From contig CANKOT010000055.1 in NCBI GenBank assembly GCA_947484245.1, positions 1-15,218 on the forward strand: a stretch of DNA of 15,218 nt. The letters run 5' to 3'. This stretch comes from Comamonadaceae bacterium (GTDB lineage Bacteria; Pseudomonadota; Gammaproteobacteria; Burkholderiales; Burkholderiaceae). The position numbers and the translations under genes were made by a program. A model generated the notes under the pieces. The model was not told the origin of the DNA. It ran no database searches and saw only the letters and a list, made by a program, of their open reading frames with translations. Positions 1-8,519 of this stretch are shown one piece after another. Each line of letters begins with the position of its first letter. The stretch's first letter is position 1.

Positions 1-121
1 TGTCGACCACTTTTTCGTGTTCGGCAAATGTGCCGGACTGACGCAGCAGTTGATCAACCATGGTAGTTTTACCGTGGTCAACGTGGGCGATGATCGCGAT
101 GTTACGAATTTGTCTAGTCAT
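1..121 (-). CDS. typA: Translational GTPase TypA/BipA, N-terminal fragment (cut by window edge)
   Basis: Only the first 40 codons are inside the window, and the gene continues past position 1. The visible protein begins [20 protein letters not shown], which contains the G1/P-loop AHVDHGKTT of a translational GTPase. The following [12 protein letters not shown] and EHEKVVD are characteristic of TypA/BipA rather than EF-G or LepA. BipA is a ribosome-binding GTPase linked to 50S assembly and to growth under stress or cold. The ATG at 121-119 overlaps the truB stop codon as ATGA, which implies translational coupling, and a GGAGAAGG Shine-Dalgarno sequence lies at 129-136 inside truB. Position as the last visible gene of the rimP-nusA-infB-rbfA-truB cluster fits beta-proteobacterial gene order as I remember it. 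The family assignment is solid for such a short piece, but nothing can be said about the rest of the protein. Confidence 0.93.
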   Translation of the reverse strand, partial: MTRQIRNIAIIAHVDHGKTTMVDQLLRQSGTFAEHEKVVD

Positions 122-1071
122 GCTAAGGCCTTCTCCAAAATTGATTGAATCTCTAGGGGGCTTAACAAGCGCCCCGGAATAAGTTCACCAGCTTTCACAT
201 GCGCAGAGCCCAAAAGCGCGCGCGGTGAATCGCCGTACACAGCAACATGCAAGTTGTCAGGCCAATCGCCCCGACGGCGCACGCCGCTTAAGAATCTGCC
301 AGCATCATCTGCGGGCAAGGTGACAGGGGTATGACCGTCGAGCAAAGCGTCGACGGGCATCAATTTCATTTCTCGCTCTGATTCAGGCAAAGCTTCTAAG
401 TCTTGAATGCTGAGGCATTCGGCTTGTGTAAAGGGGCCAGTTTGAATGCGGCGCAGTTCGCTAAGGTGCGCACAGGTGCCTAGCAAAAAGGCAATGTCCT
501 CGCCCAAGGTGCGAATGTAGGTGCCCTTGCTGCAAGTGACCCTGATTTTCAAACGGCGCTGATTGTTTTGCGGTTCGATTTCTTCAAGCGCCAATTTGTG
601 AATCACGATGTGACGTGCTTCACGCGCCACTTCAATGCCGGCACGCGCGTAGTCGTACAAGGCTTTGCCGTCCTTTTTCAAGGCGCTGTACATTGGTGGA
701 ATTTGATCAATGGGGCCAGTGAACTTAAGCTGCGCCTGCTGAAGCTGCTCGGGCGTGAAGTTCACAGGCTTTTCCGCAACAACTTCACCCTCTAAATCGC
801 CTGTGCTGGTTTGAATTCCCAAAACGGCAATGGCTTCATAAGATTTGTCTGCATCTAGGTGCAACTGACTGAACTTGGTGGCGGCTCCAAAACACAATGG
901 CAATACGCCAGTGGCCAATGGATCCAAGGTGCCTGTGTGGCCTGCTTTTTCGGCGCGCAGAAGCCACTTGACCTTTTGCAAAGCATCGTTACTGGACAGA
1001 CCGTATGGTTTGTCTAACAACAGCACCCCATGCACAGGGCGCCGTTGCACCCTGGTGCGTGGCGCGTTCAT
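118..1071 (-). CDS. truB: tRNA pseudouridine(55) synthase TruB
   Basis: This 317-residue protein converts U55 of tRNA to pseudouridine in the T-arm and also acts as a tRNA folding chaperone in the cytoplasm. The family motif [12 protein letters not shown] is at residues 44-55, with the catalytic aspartate at D50. The KPYGLSSN segment near residues 21-28 and the KSYEA and [13 protein letters not shown] segments match the TruB catalytic core. The last roughly 65 residues (from about TPVTLPADD) form the C-terminal PUA-like TruB_C domain, so the protein is full length. The ATG at 1071-1069 lies 1 bp after the rbfA stop, and a GAGG ribosome site sits at 1078-1081. The 3' end overlaps typA by 4 bp. 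It is clearly part of the rimP-nusA-infB-rbfA-truB operon and no anomaly is seen. Confidence 0.98.
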   Translation of the reverse strand: MNAPRTRVQRRPVHGVLLLDKPYGLSSNDALQKVKWLLRAEKAGHTGTLDPLATGVLPLCFGAATKFSQLHLDADKSYEAIAVLGIQTSTGDLEGEVVAEKPVNFTPEQLQQAQLKFTGPIDQIPPMYSALKKDGKALYDYARAGIEVAREARHIVIHKLALEEIEPQNNQRRLKIRVTCSKGTYIRTLGEDIAFLLGTCAHLSELRRIQTGPFTQAECLSIQDLEALPESEREMKLMPVDALLDGHTPVTLPADDAGRFLSGVRRRGDWPDNLHVAVYGDSPRALLGSAHVKAGELIPGRLLSPLEIQSILEKALA

Positions 1072-1072
1072 G

Positions 1073-1447
1073 TCAGACCTCGTCTTTAGAACGTGAAGCC
1101 ACTGCCTTGGAGATCAAGGCATTCATGTCGGATGCGCGCTCGGTGGTGCGATCAAAGATGAAATGAAGCCTGGGAACGGTGTGAATTTGCAAGCGTTTGA
1201 ACAAGCCGTTTCGAAGGAAGCCAGCCGCGGCATTTAAACCAATGGTGGCCTCTTCTGGTTTGCCAGAAATCAAACTAAAGAAAACCTTGGCGTGGGCGTA
1301 GTCTGGGGTGACTTCAACCGAGTTCAAGGTGACCATGCCCACGCGAGGATCTTTAAGCTCGCGCGCAATCAGCTCCGACAGATCGCGTTGGATCTGATCG
1401 GCAACGCGGAAACCGCGGTGGGCTGAGCTGGTGGGTTTGCGGGCCAT
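1073..1447 (-). CDS. rbfA: 30S ribosome-binding factor RbfA
   Basis: This small KH-fold protein of 124 residues binds the immature 30S subunit near the 5' end of 16S rRNA and assists late maturation. It is important for cold adaptation in E. coli. Visible family features are the N-terminal [14 protein letters not shown] helix, the [19 protein letters not shown] strand region (33-50), and the LNAAAGFLR segment, whose AAG (74-76) is the helix kink that replaces the GxxG of classical KH domains. The [11 protein letters not shown] strand (91-101) follows. Length is normal for the family. The start is an ATG 29 bp downstream of infB, and the stop is 1 bp before truB. The upstream gap has only a weak purine-rich ribosome site (around AAAGAA), so initiation may partly depend on translation of infB. 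Confidence 0.97.
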   Translation of the reverse strand: MARKPTSSAHRGFRVADQIQRDLSELIARELKDPRVGMVTLNSVEVTPDYAHAKVFFSLISGKPEEATIGLNAAAGFLRNGLFKRLQIHTVPRLHFIFDRTTERASDMNALISKAVASRSKDEV

Positions 1448-1476
1448 GTGGATGTGTGTGGCAGTTCTTTAGAAAA

Positions 1477-4431
1477 TTAGAGCGAACGTGCAATCTCTTT
1501 AACTTCAAAGAATTCCAGTTGGTCGCCCACTGCAATGTCGTTGTAGTTTTTGAGTTTGATACCGCACTCGAAACCTTCTTTGACTTCGCGAACGTCGTCT
1601 TTGAGGCGTTTGAGTGAGTCGATGTCGCCGGTGTAAATGACCACGTTGTCGCGCAGCAAACGGAACTTGGAGGAGCGTGTAACCTGGCCATTGGTAACCA
1701 TACAACCTGCAACCGTACCAATCTTGGACGCCACGAACACAGTTCGGATTTCGGCCATACCAATGACTTCTTCCTTCTGCTCGGGTGCCAACATGCCTGA
1801 CATGGCGGCTTTCAATTCATCGACAGCGTCATAAATGATGTTGTAGTAATTGATGCTGACGCCATTGCCTTCGGCTTGTTTGCGCGCACCGGCATCGGCA
1901 CGCACGTTAAAGCCAATGACCACCGCTTTGGACGCAATGGCCAAGTTGATGTCGGACTCGCTGATCCCGCCCACTGCAGCGTAGACCAATTGAACCTTGA
2001 TCTCGTCTGTAGACAGTTTGAGCAATGAGGCGGCCAAGGCTTCTTGCGAACCTTGTACGTCTGCTTTGACAATGATGGGCAAAGTTTTGACTTCGCCAGC
2101 GCTCATGTCTGTGAACATGTTTTCCAACTTAGCGGCTTGCTGCTTGGCCAGTTTGGTGTTACGGAACTTACCAGCACGGTAAGTGGCAATTTCACGGGCA
2201 CGGCGTTCGTCGCTGAGGACCATGAATTCGTCACCCGCTTGCGGTACTTCTGTGAGACCTTGAATTTCAACAGGAATGGAAGGGCCAGCCGATTTGATGG
2301 CCTTACCGTTTTCATCCAGCATGGCGCGAACACGACCAAATGTTTGGCCTGCCAACACCACATCGCCCGTTGACAAAGTGCCTGACTGAACCAAAATAGT
2401 GGCCACAGGACCACGCCCTTTGTCCAAACGCGCTTCAATGACCAAGCCCTTGGCCGCTGCTGTAACAGGTGCCCTGAGTTCGAGCACCTCTGCTTGCAAC
2501 AACACTTGCTCAAGCAATTCGTCAATGCCAGCACCGGTTTTGGCGGACACACCCACGAATGGGGATTCGCCACCAAATTCTTCAGGCACGACCTCTTCGG
2601 CCACCAATTCGCCCTTGACGCGATCAAGGTTGGCATCGGGTTTGTCGATTTTATTGATGGCAACAACAATGGGCACACCGGCTGCCTTGGCGTGCTTGAT
2701 GGCTTCTTTGGTTTGCGGCATCACGCCATCATCGGCGGCAACCACCAAGATCACAATGTCGGTAGCTTGTGCACCACGAGCACGCATGGCCGTAAAGGCC
2801 TCGTGACCTGGGGTATCCAAGAAGGACACCATGCCACGCGCTGTTTCAACGTGATATGCGCCAATGTGCTGTGTAATGCCGCCAGCCTCGCCAGAGGCTA
2901 CTTTGGCCCGGCGAATGTAGTCAAGCAATGAAGTTTTACCATGGTCAACGTGGCCCATCACCGTGACCACAGGCGCACGTGGCAACAATGGCGCATCACT
3001 TTGTGAGACTTCGTCGTCGGTAAAGGCCTCTGGATCGTCAAGCGCTGCAATGACGGCTTTGTGACCCAGTTCTTCCACCAGAATCATGGCGGTGTCTTGG
3101 TCCAAAGGCTGGTTGATGGTGACCATTTGGCCCAATTTCATCAACTGCTTAATGACCTCAGATGCCTTGATGGCCATCTTGTGAGCCAACTCGGCCACAG
3201 TGATGGTTTCAGGAACGTGAACTTCAATCACACGCGCTTCAGCGGGCGCAGATTGGACTTGTTCTTCGCGATCGCGATCATTGCCACGACGGTTTTTGGG
3301 CCCGCCGCGCCAGTTGTTGCGGCCAACACCACCACTCGTGTCACCACGCGTTGGAATGGCTTTCTTTTTAGTCGCTGGATCGCCGGCCCAACTGGAGGAC
3401 AACTTGGCAGACTTAACTTCCTTGTTTGCGCCTGGGGTGGAATCTTTTGGCTCCGACACGGCTGGCGCTTTTTTGGGAGCGGCACCAGGCACTTGGGCTG
3501 GTTTGTGCAAGGTCCCTTTGGCCGCCTTGGGGTCAGCCTTGGGCAGCTCTTTGGGAGGCGCTTTTTTGGCAGGGCCACTCATCATGGCCCGAATGGCTTC
3601 AGCTTCTGCCAAAGCTTTGTTTCGACGCTTGTTTAAGTCGAGCTCACGCGCAGCTTCATCTTCGACAATGGCTTGCGCTTCTTGTTCGGCTTGAACTTCT
3701 GCGGCTCTTTTTTGAGCAACTTTCTCGGCTTTGACTGCGTTTTCAGCTTTGACTCGTTCAGTTTCTGCAGACTGCGCAATAGAAGGATCCACAGGTTTTG
3801 AAGCGGCATTGATGCTATCGGCTTCTTGCTGAGCAGCGGCCGCTTTGGCCGAGCGAACAGCGGCAACTTGACTCGCAATTTCTTCAGCAGATTTTGCAGG
3901 TGCTTGTTCAGTTTGCACCAAATCGGCAGCTTCTGAAGCTTTAGCTTCTTCACGCTTGACCAACTCTTTGGCTTCACGTTCGCGGCGTTTTTCCGCCAAT
4001 GCCTCTTCCTGACGGCGCAAAAGCTCGGCTTGGCTTCTTGCTTCTTCCTCGCGGCGTGCCAATTCAGCAAGGTCAATGAGAGGTGCTGCGGGCTCTTCTG
4101 CAGCAGGCGCGGAAGTGGCTTCTAATTCGTCATCGCGTTTGATGAAGGTGCGTTTTTTGCGAACCTCTACCTGGATGGTTCGAGCTTTGCCAGTGGCATC
4201 CGCTTGTTTAATTTCACTGGTGGATTTTTTCACCAAAGTAATTTTTTTGCGTTCAGCTGTGACTGTGCCGTGACTATTTTGCAAAAAGCTTAAAAGCTTT
4301 TGCTTGTCAGATTCAGTCAGCGGATCTGACGCTGCTGATTTTTCGACACCCGCTGAGCGCAATTGCTCAATCAGGGTGTCTGGTGATTTTTTGAGTTCGC
4401 TTGCAAACTCTGCGACAGTGTTACTGGACAT
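1477..4431 (-). CDS. infB: Translation initiation factor IF-2
   Basis: This 984-residue GTPase places initiator fMet-tRNA on the 30S subunit and promotes 50S joining. An N-terminal IF2 subdomain covers residues 1-55. A long Ala/Glu/Lys/Arg-rich, probably helical linker (about 120-290) is followed by a Pro/Lys-rich and then Gly/Arg/Asn-rich stretch (290-390). A second IF2_N domain is at about 402-465. The G domain has G1 GHVDHGKTS (493-501), G2 [10 protein letters not shown] (517-526), G3 DTPGHE (539-544), G4 NKID (593-596) and G5 SAK (629-631). Domains II, III and the fMet-tRNA-binding IV fill 650-984. It is longer than E. coli IF2 (890 residues), and the difference appears to lie in the linker. 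The ATG start has a strong AAAGGAGG site. It lies 24 bp after nusA and 29 bp before rbfA. Confidence 0.98.
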   Translation of the reverse strand: MSSNTVAEFASELKKSPDTLIEQLRSAGVEKSAASDPLTESDKQKLLSFLQNSHGTVTAERKKITLVKKSTSEIKQADATGKARTIQVEVRKKRTFIKRDDELEATSAPAAEEPAAPLIDLAELARREEEARSQAELLRRQEEALAEKRREREAKELVKREEAKASEAADLVQTEQAPAKSAEEIASQVAAVRSAKAAAAQQEADSINAASKPVDPSIAQSAETERVKAENAVKAEKVAQKRAAEVQAEQEAQAIVEDEAARELDLNKRRNKALAEAEAIRAMMSGPAKKAPPKELPKADPKAAKGTLHKPAQVPGAAPKKAPAVSEPKDSTPGANKEVKSAKLSSSWAGDPATKKKAIPTRGDTSGGVGRNNWRGGPKNRRGNDRDREEQVQSAPAEARVIEVHVPETITVAELAHKMAIKASEVIKQLMKLGQMVTINQPLDQDTAMILVEELGHKAVIAALDDPEAFTDDEVSQSDAPLLPRAPVVTVMGHVDHGKTSLLDYIRRAKVASGEAGGITQHIGAYHVETARGMVSFLDTPGHEAFTAMRARGAQATDIVILVVAADDGVMPQTKEAIKHAKAAGVPIVVAINKIDKPDANLDRVKGELVAEEVVPEEFGGESPFVGVSAKTGAGIDELLEQVLLQAEVLELRAPVTAAAKGLVIEARLDKGRGPVATILVQSGTLSTGDVVLAGQTFGRVRAMLDENGKAIKSAGPSIPVEIQGLTEVPQAGDEFMVLSDERRAREIATYRAGKFRNTKLAKQQAAKLENMFTDMSAGEVKTLPIIVKADVQGSQEALAASLLKLSTDEIKVQLVYAAVGGISESDINLAIASKAVVIGFNVRADAGARKQAEGNGVSINYYNIIYDAVDELKAAMSGMLAPEQKEEVIGMAEIRTVFVASKIGTVAGCMVTNGQVTRSSKFRLLRDNVVIYTGDIDSLKRLKDDVREVKEGFECGIKLKNYNDIAVGDQLEFFEVKEIARSL

Positions 4432-4443
4432 ATGGGGTTCTAG

Positions 4444-4451
4444 CCTCCTTT
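4444..4451 (-). promoter_or_regulatory. Strong Shine-Dalgarno sequence of infB
   Basis: On the minus strand the sequence AAAGGAGG lies 12 nt before the infB ATG (4431-4429), in the short gap after nusA. It is the closest match to the anti-Shine-Dalgarno sequence seen in the window, although the spacer is on the long side. It supports the chosen infB start and suggests infB is translated efficiently on its own rather than only by coupling to nusA. Confidence 0.75.
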
Positions 4452-4455
4452 GAGA

Positions 4456-5940
4456 TTAGGCCTGACCAGTGAACCAATGTTCACGGGCTTTCATGATCAG
4501 GGCGGTGGCTTCAGCATCGGCTTGTCCGGTGATGTCGGTGAGTTCGTCGGTGGCCAAATCGGCCAAGTCATCGCGCGTATGAATACCCGCTTCAACCAGC
4601 TTGGCAATTAAGTCTGGCGTTAAACCTTCAAGGTCACGAAGGTCTTGTGACACATCTTCAACGCTCTCTTCCCGAACAATTTCCATTGTGAGCAGTGCGT
4701 CTTTTGCACGTGTGCGCAATTCGTTCACGGTGTCTTCGTCGAAGCTTTCAATTTCAAGCATTTCTTGGATGGGCACATAAGCCACTTCTTCCAAGCTGGT
4801 GAAACCTTCTTCAATCAGGATGTCGGCAATTTCTTGATCGACATCGAGCTTGTCCATGAACAAGGCACGAATGCCTGTGGTTTCTTCTGCCTGCTTTTGG
4901 GCTGACTCGGCGGCATCCATGATGTTGATCTTCCAGCCCGTGAGGTCGGAAGCCAAGCGCACGTTTTGACCGCCACGGCCAATGGCAATAGCCAAGTTCT
5001 CTTCATCAACCACCACATCCATGGCGTGTTTTTCTTCGTCAACCACAATCGATTGAACGTTGGCGGGAGCCAAAGCGCCAATGACGAACTGAGCGGGATC
5101 TTCGCTCCAAAGCACGATATCAACACGTTCACCAGCCAACTCGGTGGTCACACCATTGACGCGAGTACCGCGAACACCCACACAGGTGCCAATCGGGTCT
5201 ACGCGTTTGTCGTGCGACAACACAGCAATCTTGGCACGTGAACCAGGGTCGCGTGCGCAAGATTTAATTTCCAACAAGCCTTGTTCAATTTCGGGCACTT
5301 CTTGGCGGAAAAGCTCAATCATGAACTCGGGAGCAGAACGCGACAAAATGATGGGCGCACCGCGCAATGTGAGATCGACTTCCATGATCATGGCGCGAAC
5401 ACGGTCGCCATTGCGCAGGTTCTCTTTGGGAATCATTTCATTGCGGCGCAGTCGACCTTCAACGCGGCCAGACTCAACAATAATGTCGCCCTTGTCCATG
5501 CGCTTGACGGTGCCCACCAAGATTCTTTCGCCGCGTGCCATGAATTCGTTGAGCAACATTTCGCGCTCGGCATCCCGAATTTTTTGCAAAATAACTTGCT
5601 TCGCGGCCATGGCGCCAATTCGGCCAATGGGCAAAGACTCCACACCTTCTTCGATGTACTCATCGACTTCAATGTCAGAAATTTGCTCGATTGCTTCAAA
5701 CAACAAAATTTCTTGATCGGGCAACTGCAAACCTGCTTCATCTGGCACCACGTGCCAACGACGGAAAGTTTCGTAGTTGCCGCTATCGCGATCGATGGCA
5801 ACACGAATGTCCACATCACCTTCGTAAAGCTTTTTAGTGGCTTGGGCCAATGCAGATTCAACGGCTCCAAACACGATGTCACGTTCAACATTCTTTTCAC
5901 GTGAGATGGCTTCGACCAACATCAACAGTTCGCGGTTCAT
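4456..5940 (-). CDS. nusA: Transcription termination/antitermination factor NusA
   Basis: This 494-residue RNA polymerase-associated factor modulates pausing, intrinsic and Rho termination, and N- or rRNA-type antitermination. The N-terminal RNAP-binding domain is at 1-125 and the S1 domain at about 135-199 ([20 protein letters not shown]). KH1 follows at about 230-280 with GVRGTRV (255-261), and KH2 at 301-345 with [10 protein letters not shown] (321-330). Two C-terminal acidic repeats are at about 364-415 and 438-490, the extended E. coli-like form that contacts the RNAP alpha C-terminal domain. Length is typical of proteobacteria. An AGGAG ribosome site at 5950-5954 inside the end of rimP precedes the ATG, and only 4 bp separate the two genes. 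In E. coli NusA represses its own operon, which is relevant to the hairpin upstream of rimP, but that link is inference here. Confidence 0.98.
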   Translation of the reverse strand: MNRELLMLVEAISREKNVERDIVFGAVESALAQATKKLYEGDVDIRVAIDRDSGNYETFRRWHVVPDEAGLQLPDQEILLFEAIEQISDIEVDEYIEEGVESLPIGRIGAMAAKQVILQKIRDAEREMLLNEFMARGERILVGTVKRMDKGDIIVESGRVEGRLRRNEMIPKENLRNGDRVRAMIMEVDLTLRGAPIILSRSAPEFMIELFRQEVPEIEQGLLEIKSCARDPGSRAKIAVLSHDKRVDPIGTCVGVRGTRVNGVTTELAGERVDIVLWSEDPAQFVIGALAPANVQSIVVDEEKHAMDVVVDEENLAIAIGRGGQNVRLASDLTGWKINIMDAAESAQKQAEETTGIRALFMDKLDVDQEIADILIEEGFTSLEEVAYVPIQEMLEIESFDEDTVNELRTRAKDALLTMEIVREESVEDVSQDLRDLEGLTPDLIAKLVEAGIHTRDDLADLATDELTDITGQADAEATALIMKAREHWFTGQA

Positions 5941-5944
5941 GTGA

Positions 5945-6526
5945 TTACTCTCCTAAGTCTGTTTTGGGCTTTCGGCCCTTAAAATCAACCACAGGCGCAA
6001 GTCGCGCCTCTCTTAATTCGTCTAACGCAAAGCCAAGTGCCTGAAGTGGCACAGGCGGACGCTTTTTGCTTACCCGTGCACCCGGTTTTGGCTCTGGCGC
6101 GTCGGACCAAACAATTTGCCAGCCTTCACCGGTCTCTGCTTTTTCCAACGTACCTCGAAACTTCTTGCGAGTGGCATTGACCAAACCTGCTGCAGCCTCT
6201 CCCATGGGGGCTTTGAGCGTGATGTCAATGAGCTCACCTTCAAAACGCGCTAAGTCGCGTTCGTTTTTTAACGGACGATCAATGCCAGGGGATGACACTT
6301 CAAGGCGGCGGTATTCAACACCGTCGACTTCCAAAGCAAACATCAACTGACGATTGACCTTTTCACAGTCTTCCACTGTGACAAAAGGAATTTCAAACCG
6401 ATCAATGCCTTCTAGCCAGGGGTTATCGATGGTGATGCGCAAGAGGCCCCCGGCAGAGCGTTCAATCTCTACCAGTTCATAGCCCAAACCGGCCACGGTT
6501 TCTTCAACAATCTGCTGCAATGCCAC
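5945..6526 (-). CDS. rimP: Ribosome maturation factor RimP
   Basis: RimP (193 residues) assists early assembly of the 30S subunit and is the first gene of the nusA operon in most proteobacteria. The N-terminal domain (1-85) carries the family signature [12 protein letters not shown] at 75-86, preceded by [10 protein letters not shown] (13-22). The C-terminal SH3-like domain (about 86-193) contains a basic, proline-rich insertion around 134-160. This makes the protein longer than E. coli RimP (about 150 residues), as I expect for Burkholderiales. The start is GTG at 6526-6524. Reading upstream in frame there is no ATG, GTG or TTG before the TGA at 6568-6566, so GTG is the first usable start. 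The ribosome site is poor: only GGTGGG about 9 nt upstream, or AAGG directly adjoining the start. Weak initiation could be part of operon control. Confidence 0.96.
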   Translation of the reverse strand: MALQQIVEETVAGLGYELVEIERSAGGLLRITIDNPWLEGIDRFEIPFVTVEDCEKVNRQLMFALEVDGVEYRRLEVSSPGIDRPLKNERDLARFEGELIDITLKAPMGEAAAGLVNATRKKFRGTLEKAETGEGWQIVWSDAPEPKPGARVSKKRPPVPLQALGFALDELREARLAPVVDFKGRKPKTDLGE

Positions 6527-6582
6527 CCTTAAATACCCACCATAACGACTTAGTACGAACCCTGCTCATTAATCGATCGACC

Positions 6583-6614
6583 AAAAAAAACGGGCGGTGA
6601 AAACCCGCCCGTTT
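6583..6614 (-). terminator. Intrinsic terminator after yejF / possible attenuator before rimP
   Basis: On the minus strand the sequence reads AAACGGGCGG, a 7-nt loop GTTTTCA, then CCGCCCGTTT. This is a perfect 10-bp stem (arms 6605-6614 and 6588-6597), and its 3' arm runs straight into eight consecutive T residues (6583-6590). This is a textbook Rho-independent terminator for minus-strand transcription. It lies about 70 bp beyond the yejF stop and about 60 bp before rimP. The plain reading is that it ends the yejABEF transcript. If the promoter candidate at 6630-6658 is real, the same hairpin lies within the rimP-nusA-infB leader and would act as an attenuator. The reverse orientation is weaker because the plus-strand side lacks a clean T run. 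Confidence 0.85.
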
Positions 6615-6629
6615 GGTCGTGAAGCTCAC

Positions 6630-6658
6630 ATTCTAATCCATAAATCCTTGATTTGGAA
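6630..6658 (-). promoter_or_regulatory. Candidate sigma70-type promoter for the rimP operon
   Basis: On the minus strand a -10 box TAGAAT (6635-6630; 5 of 6 to consensus) lies 17 bp after a weak -35 box TTCCAA (6658-6653; 3 of 6). The predicted start would fall around 6622-6624. That gives a leader of about 97 nt to the rimP GTG, with a short GTGA/TCAC inverted repeat and then the terminator hairpin. No better -10/-35 pair was found by eye between the hairpin and rimP. The identification is from pattern only and could be chance in an AT-rich gap. Confidence 0.35.
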
Positions 6659-6683
6659 CGGATTTGTAGGGAAAAAGCGCCAA

Positions 6684-8519
6684 TTAAGCCAGTGCCTGAT
6701 TCAGTTTGGGCACCGCTGAAAGCAGCGTTTTTGTATATGAATCTTGCGGATCGTTCAAAATTTGAGAAGCATCGCCCATTTCAACGATTTTTCCAGCATG
6801 CATAACCGCAACCCTGTCGGCCAAATAAGCCACCACACCAATGTTGTGCGTTACAAAAAGGTAGCTGACTCCCAAGGAATCCTGTAATTCTCGCAATAGA
6901 TTCAAAATTTGAGCCTGCACAGACACATCCAGTGCTGAGGTTGGCTCATCACAAACAATCAAATTGGGCTTGACTGCCAGGGCACGGGCAATGGCAATTC
7001 TTTGTCTTTGACCACCTGAGAACTCATGCGGGTAGCGATCTAACGCATCAGACCTCAGACCCACTTGATCCATCAGAGTGCTCAGGTCAATGCGCCTTTG
7101 ATCTGCCGACCATTCAGGGTGAAGGCTTTTCATACCCTCCTCCAAGATCTCAAGCACTCGCATACGGGGGTTCAAGGAGCCAAAAGGATTTTGAAAAATA
7201 ATCTGAAGTTGACGTCGAGATTCTTGTAACTCTTGGCCTTTTAAAGTGAACAAGTCTTTGCCATTGAGAAAAGCTTGGCCGCCAATTTGAGTCTGCGGTG
7301 TGAGAAGTTGAAGCAAAGCTTTACCAATGGTCGTTTTGCCGCAGCCGGACTCGCCGACCAAGGCCAATGTTTGGCCTTTTTGAATATCAAAACTCACTTT
7401 GTCAACCGCTTGGAAGGTTTTTTTACTTCCAAAGATACCCCCGCCAATGGCATAAGCAACGGACAAATCTTTCACTGAAAGCAAAACTGAGTGATCGCTT
7501 GACAAGGCTTGAGGCCGATCAAGCAAGGGCGGCAAACTCAACAACTGAAGACTGGCATCGTGAAGGCGCACACAACGCACATGGTGCGCATCGGTCAAGG
7601 GCATCATGGCGACCGTTTTTTCTGTACATGCTGGCGTCTCATAAGGACATCGCGGCGCAAAACGACAGCCCTTAAAGGCCTGAGTCAGGGGCGGCACAGT
7701 GCCTTGAATGGCGGCCAACTGCCTGCCGCGCAAATCTTCACCTGGCAAAGCTTGCAACAACAATTTGGCATAAGGGTGTGAGGGCCTCACAAAGAAGTCT
7801 GCCGCCGAAGCCACTTCCACAATCTGCCCCGCATACATCAAGGCCACATGATCTGCCATGCCACTCACGACAGCCAAATCGTGGGTGATCAACAGCATGG
7901 CCATGCCACGTTCTTGTTGCAGGCTTTTAAGCAAGTCAAGAATCTGGGCTTGAATGGTCACGTCCAAGGCTGTGGTGGGTTCATCGGCAATGAGCAAGTC
8001 AGGCTCAGCCGCCAAGGCAATGGCAATCATGACCCTTTGCAACTGACCGCCAGACATTTCAAATGGGTAGCTACCCATGCGGCGTTCAGGCTCTGGCAAG
8101 CCCACCTTGGTGAACCATTCAATGGCACGCTGACGTGCCGCTTGACCTTGCAAAGACGTGTGCTGAAAGATCACTTCCAAAATTTGATCGCCTACGGTCA
8201 TGACAGGATTCAAACTGGTGGAAGGCTCCTGAAAAATAATGGAAATACGGCGGCCACGGATGGTGCGCATTTGGCTTTCACTGAGCTTGAACACATCCAT
8301 GTCGGCAAGCTCGACTGTGCCACTTTGAATGACCGCATTGTCTGGCAGCAATCGAAGCAAGGAGAGCGCCGTCATGGACTTGCCACAACCCGATTCACCC
8401 ACCAATGCAAAGGTTTGGCCTTTGTTCAAGCTGATGTGGAGTGCATCAACTGCGCGAGCCATGCCTGCTTCGGTCTGCAGATCGACCACCAAATTTTTGA
8501 CGTTCAATTGCGGGCTCAT
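6684..8519 (-). CDS. yejF: Peptide ABC transporter, fused dual ATPase subunit YejF
   Basis: This 611-residue cytoplasmic protein holds both nucleotide-binding domains of the importer in one chain, as in E. coli YejF. NBD1 has Walker A GESGCGKS (41-48), Q-loop Q97, signature MSGGQ (155-159), Walker B LLIADEP (175-181) and switch H213. NBD2 has Walker A GESGCGKT (389-396), Q443, signature FSGGQ (500-504), Walker B LIVCDEP (520-526) and H558. Both ATP sites therefore look intact. Between them the oligopeptide-transporter C-terminal domain contains four cysteines (C285, C291, C298, C316). The ATG overlaps the yejE stop as ATGA, and AGAGG lies 7 nt upstream of it. It is the last gene of the yejABEF operon and is followed by a strong terminator. 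Family assignment is certain, while the exact peptide substrate is unknown. Confidence 0.96.
   Translation of the reverse strand: MSPQLNVKNLVVDLQTEAGMARAVDALHISLNKGQTFALVGESGCGKSMTALSLLRLLPDNAVIQSGTVELADMDVFKLSESQMRTIRGRRISIIFQEPSTSLNPVMTVGDQILEVIFQHTSLQGQAARQRAIEWFTKVGLPEPERRMGSYPFEMSGGQLQRVMIAIALAAEPDLLIADEPTTALDVTIQAQILDLLKSLQQERGMAMLLITHDLAVVSGMADHVALMYAGQIVEVASAADFFVRPSHPYAKLLLQALPGEDLRGRQLAAIQGTVPPLTQAFKGCRFAPRCPYETPACTEKTVAMMPLTDAHHVRCVRLHDASLQLLSLPPLLDRPQALSSDHSVLLSVKDLSVAYAIGGGIFGSKKTFQAVDKVSFDIQKGQTLALVGESGCGKTTIGKALLQLLTPQTQIGGQAFLNGKDLFTLKGQELQESRRQLQIIFQNPFGSLNPRMRVLEILEEGMKSLHPEWSADQRRIDLSTLMDQVGLRSDALDRYPHEFSGGQRQRIAIARALAVKPNLIVCDEPTSALDVSVQAQILNLLRELQDSLGVSYLFVTHNIGVVAYLADRVAVMHAGKIVEMGDASQILNDPQDSYTKTLLSAVPKLNQALA

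Noticed and set aside
3061..3636. A 191-codon plus-strand open frame opposite infB
   Set aside because: It is antisense to the IF2 linker, where biased codon use removes stops on the other strand, and its Trp/Phe/Gly-rich translation looks like a shadow.
5281..5904. A 207-codon plus-strand open frame opposite nusA
   Set aside because: It is fully antisense to conserved NusA coding sequence and its translation has no recognisable domain.
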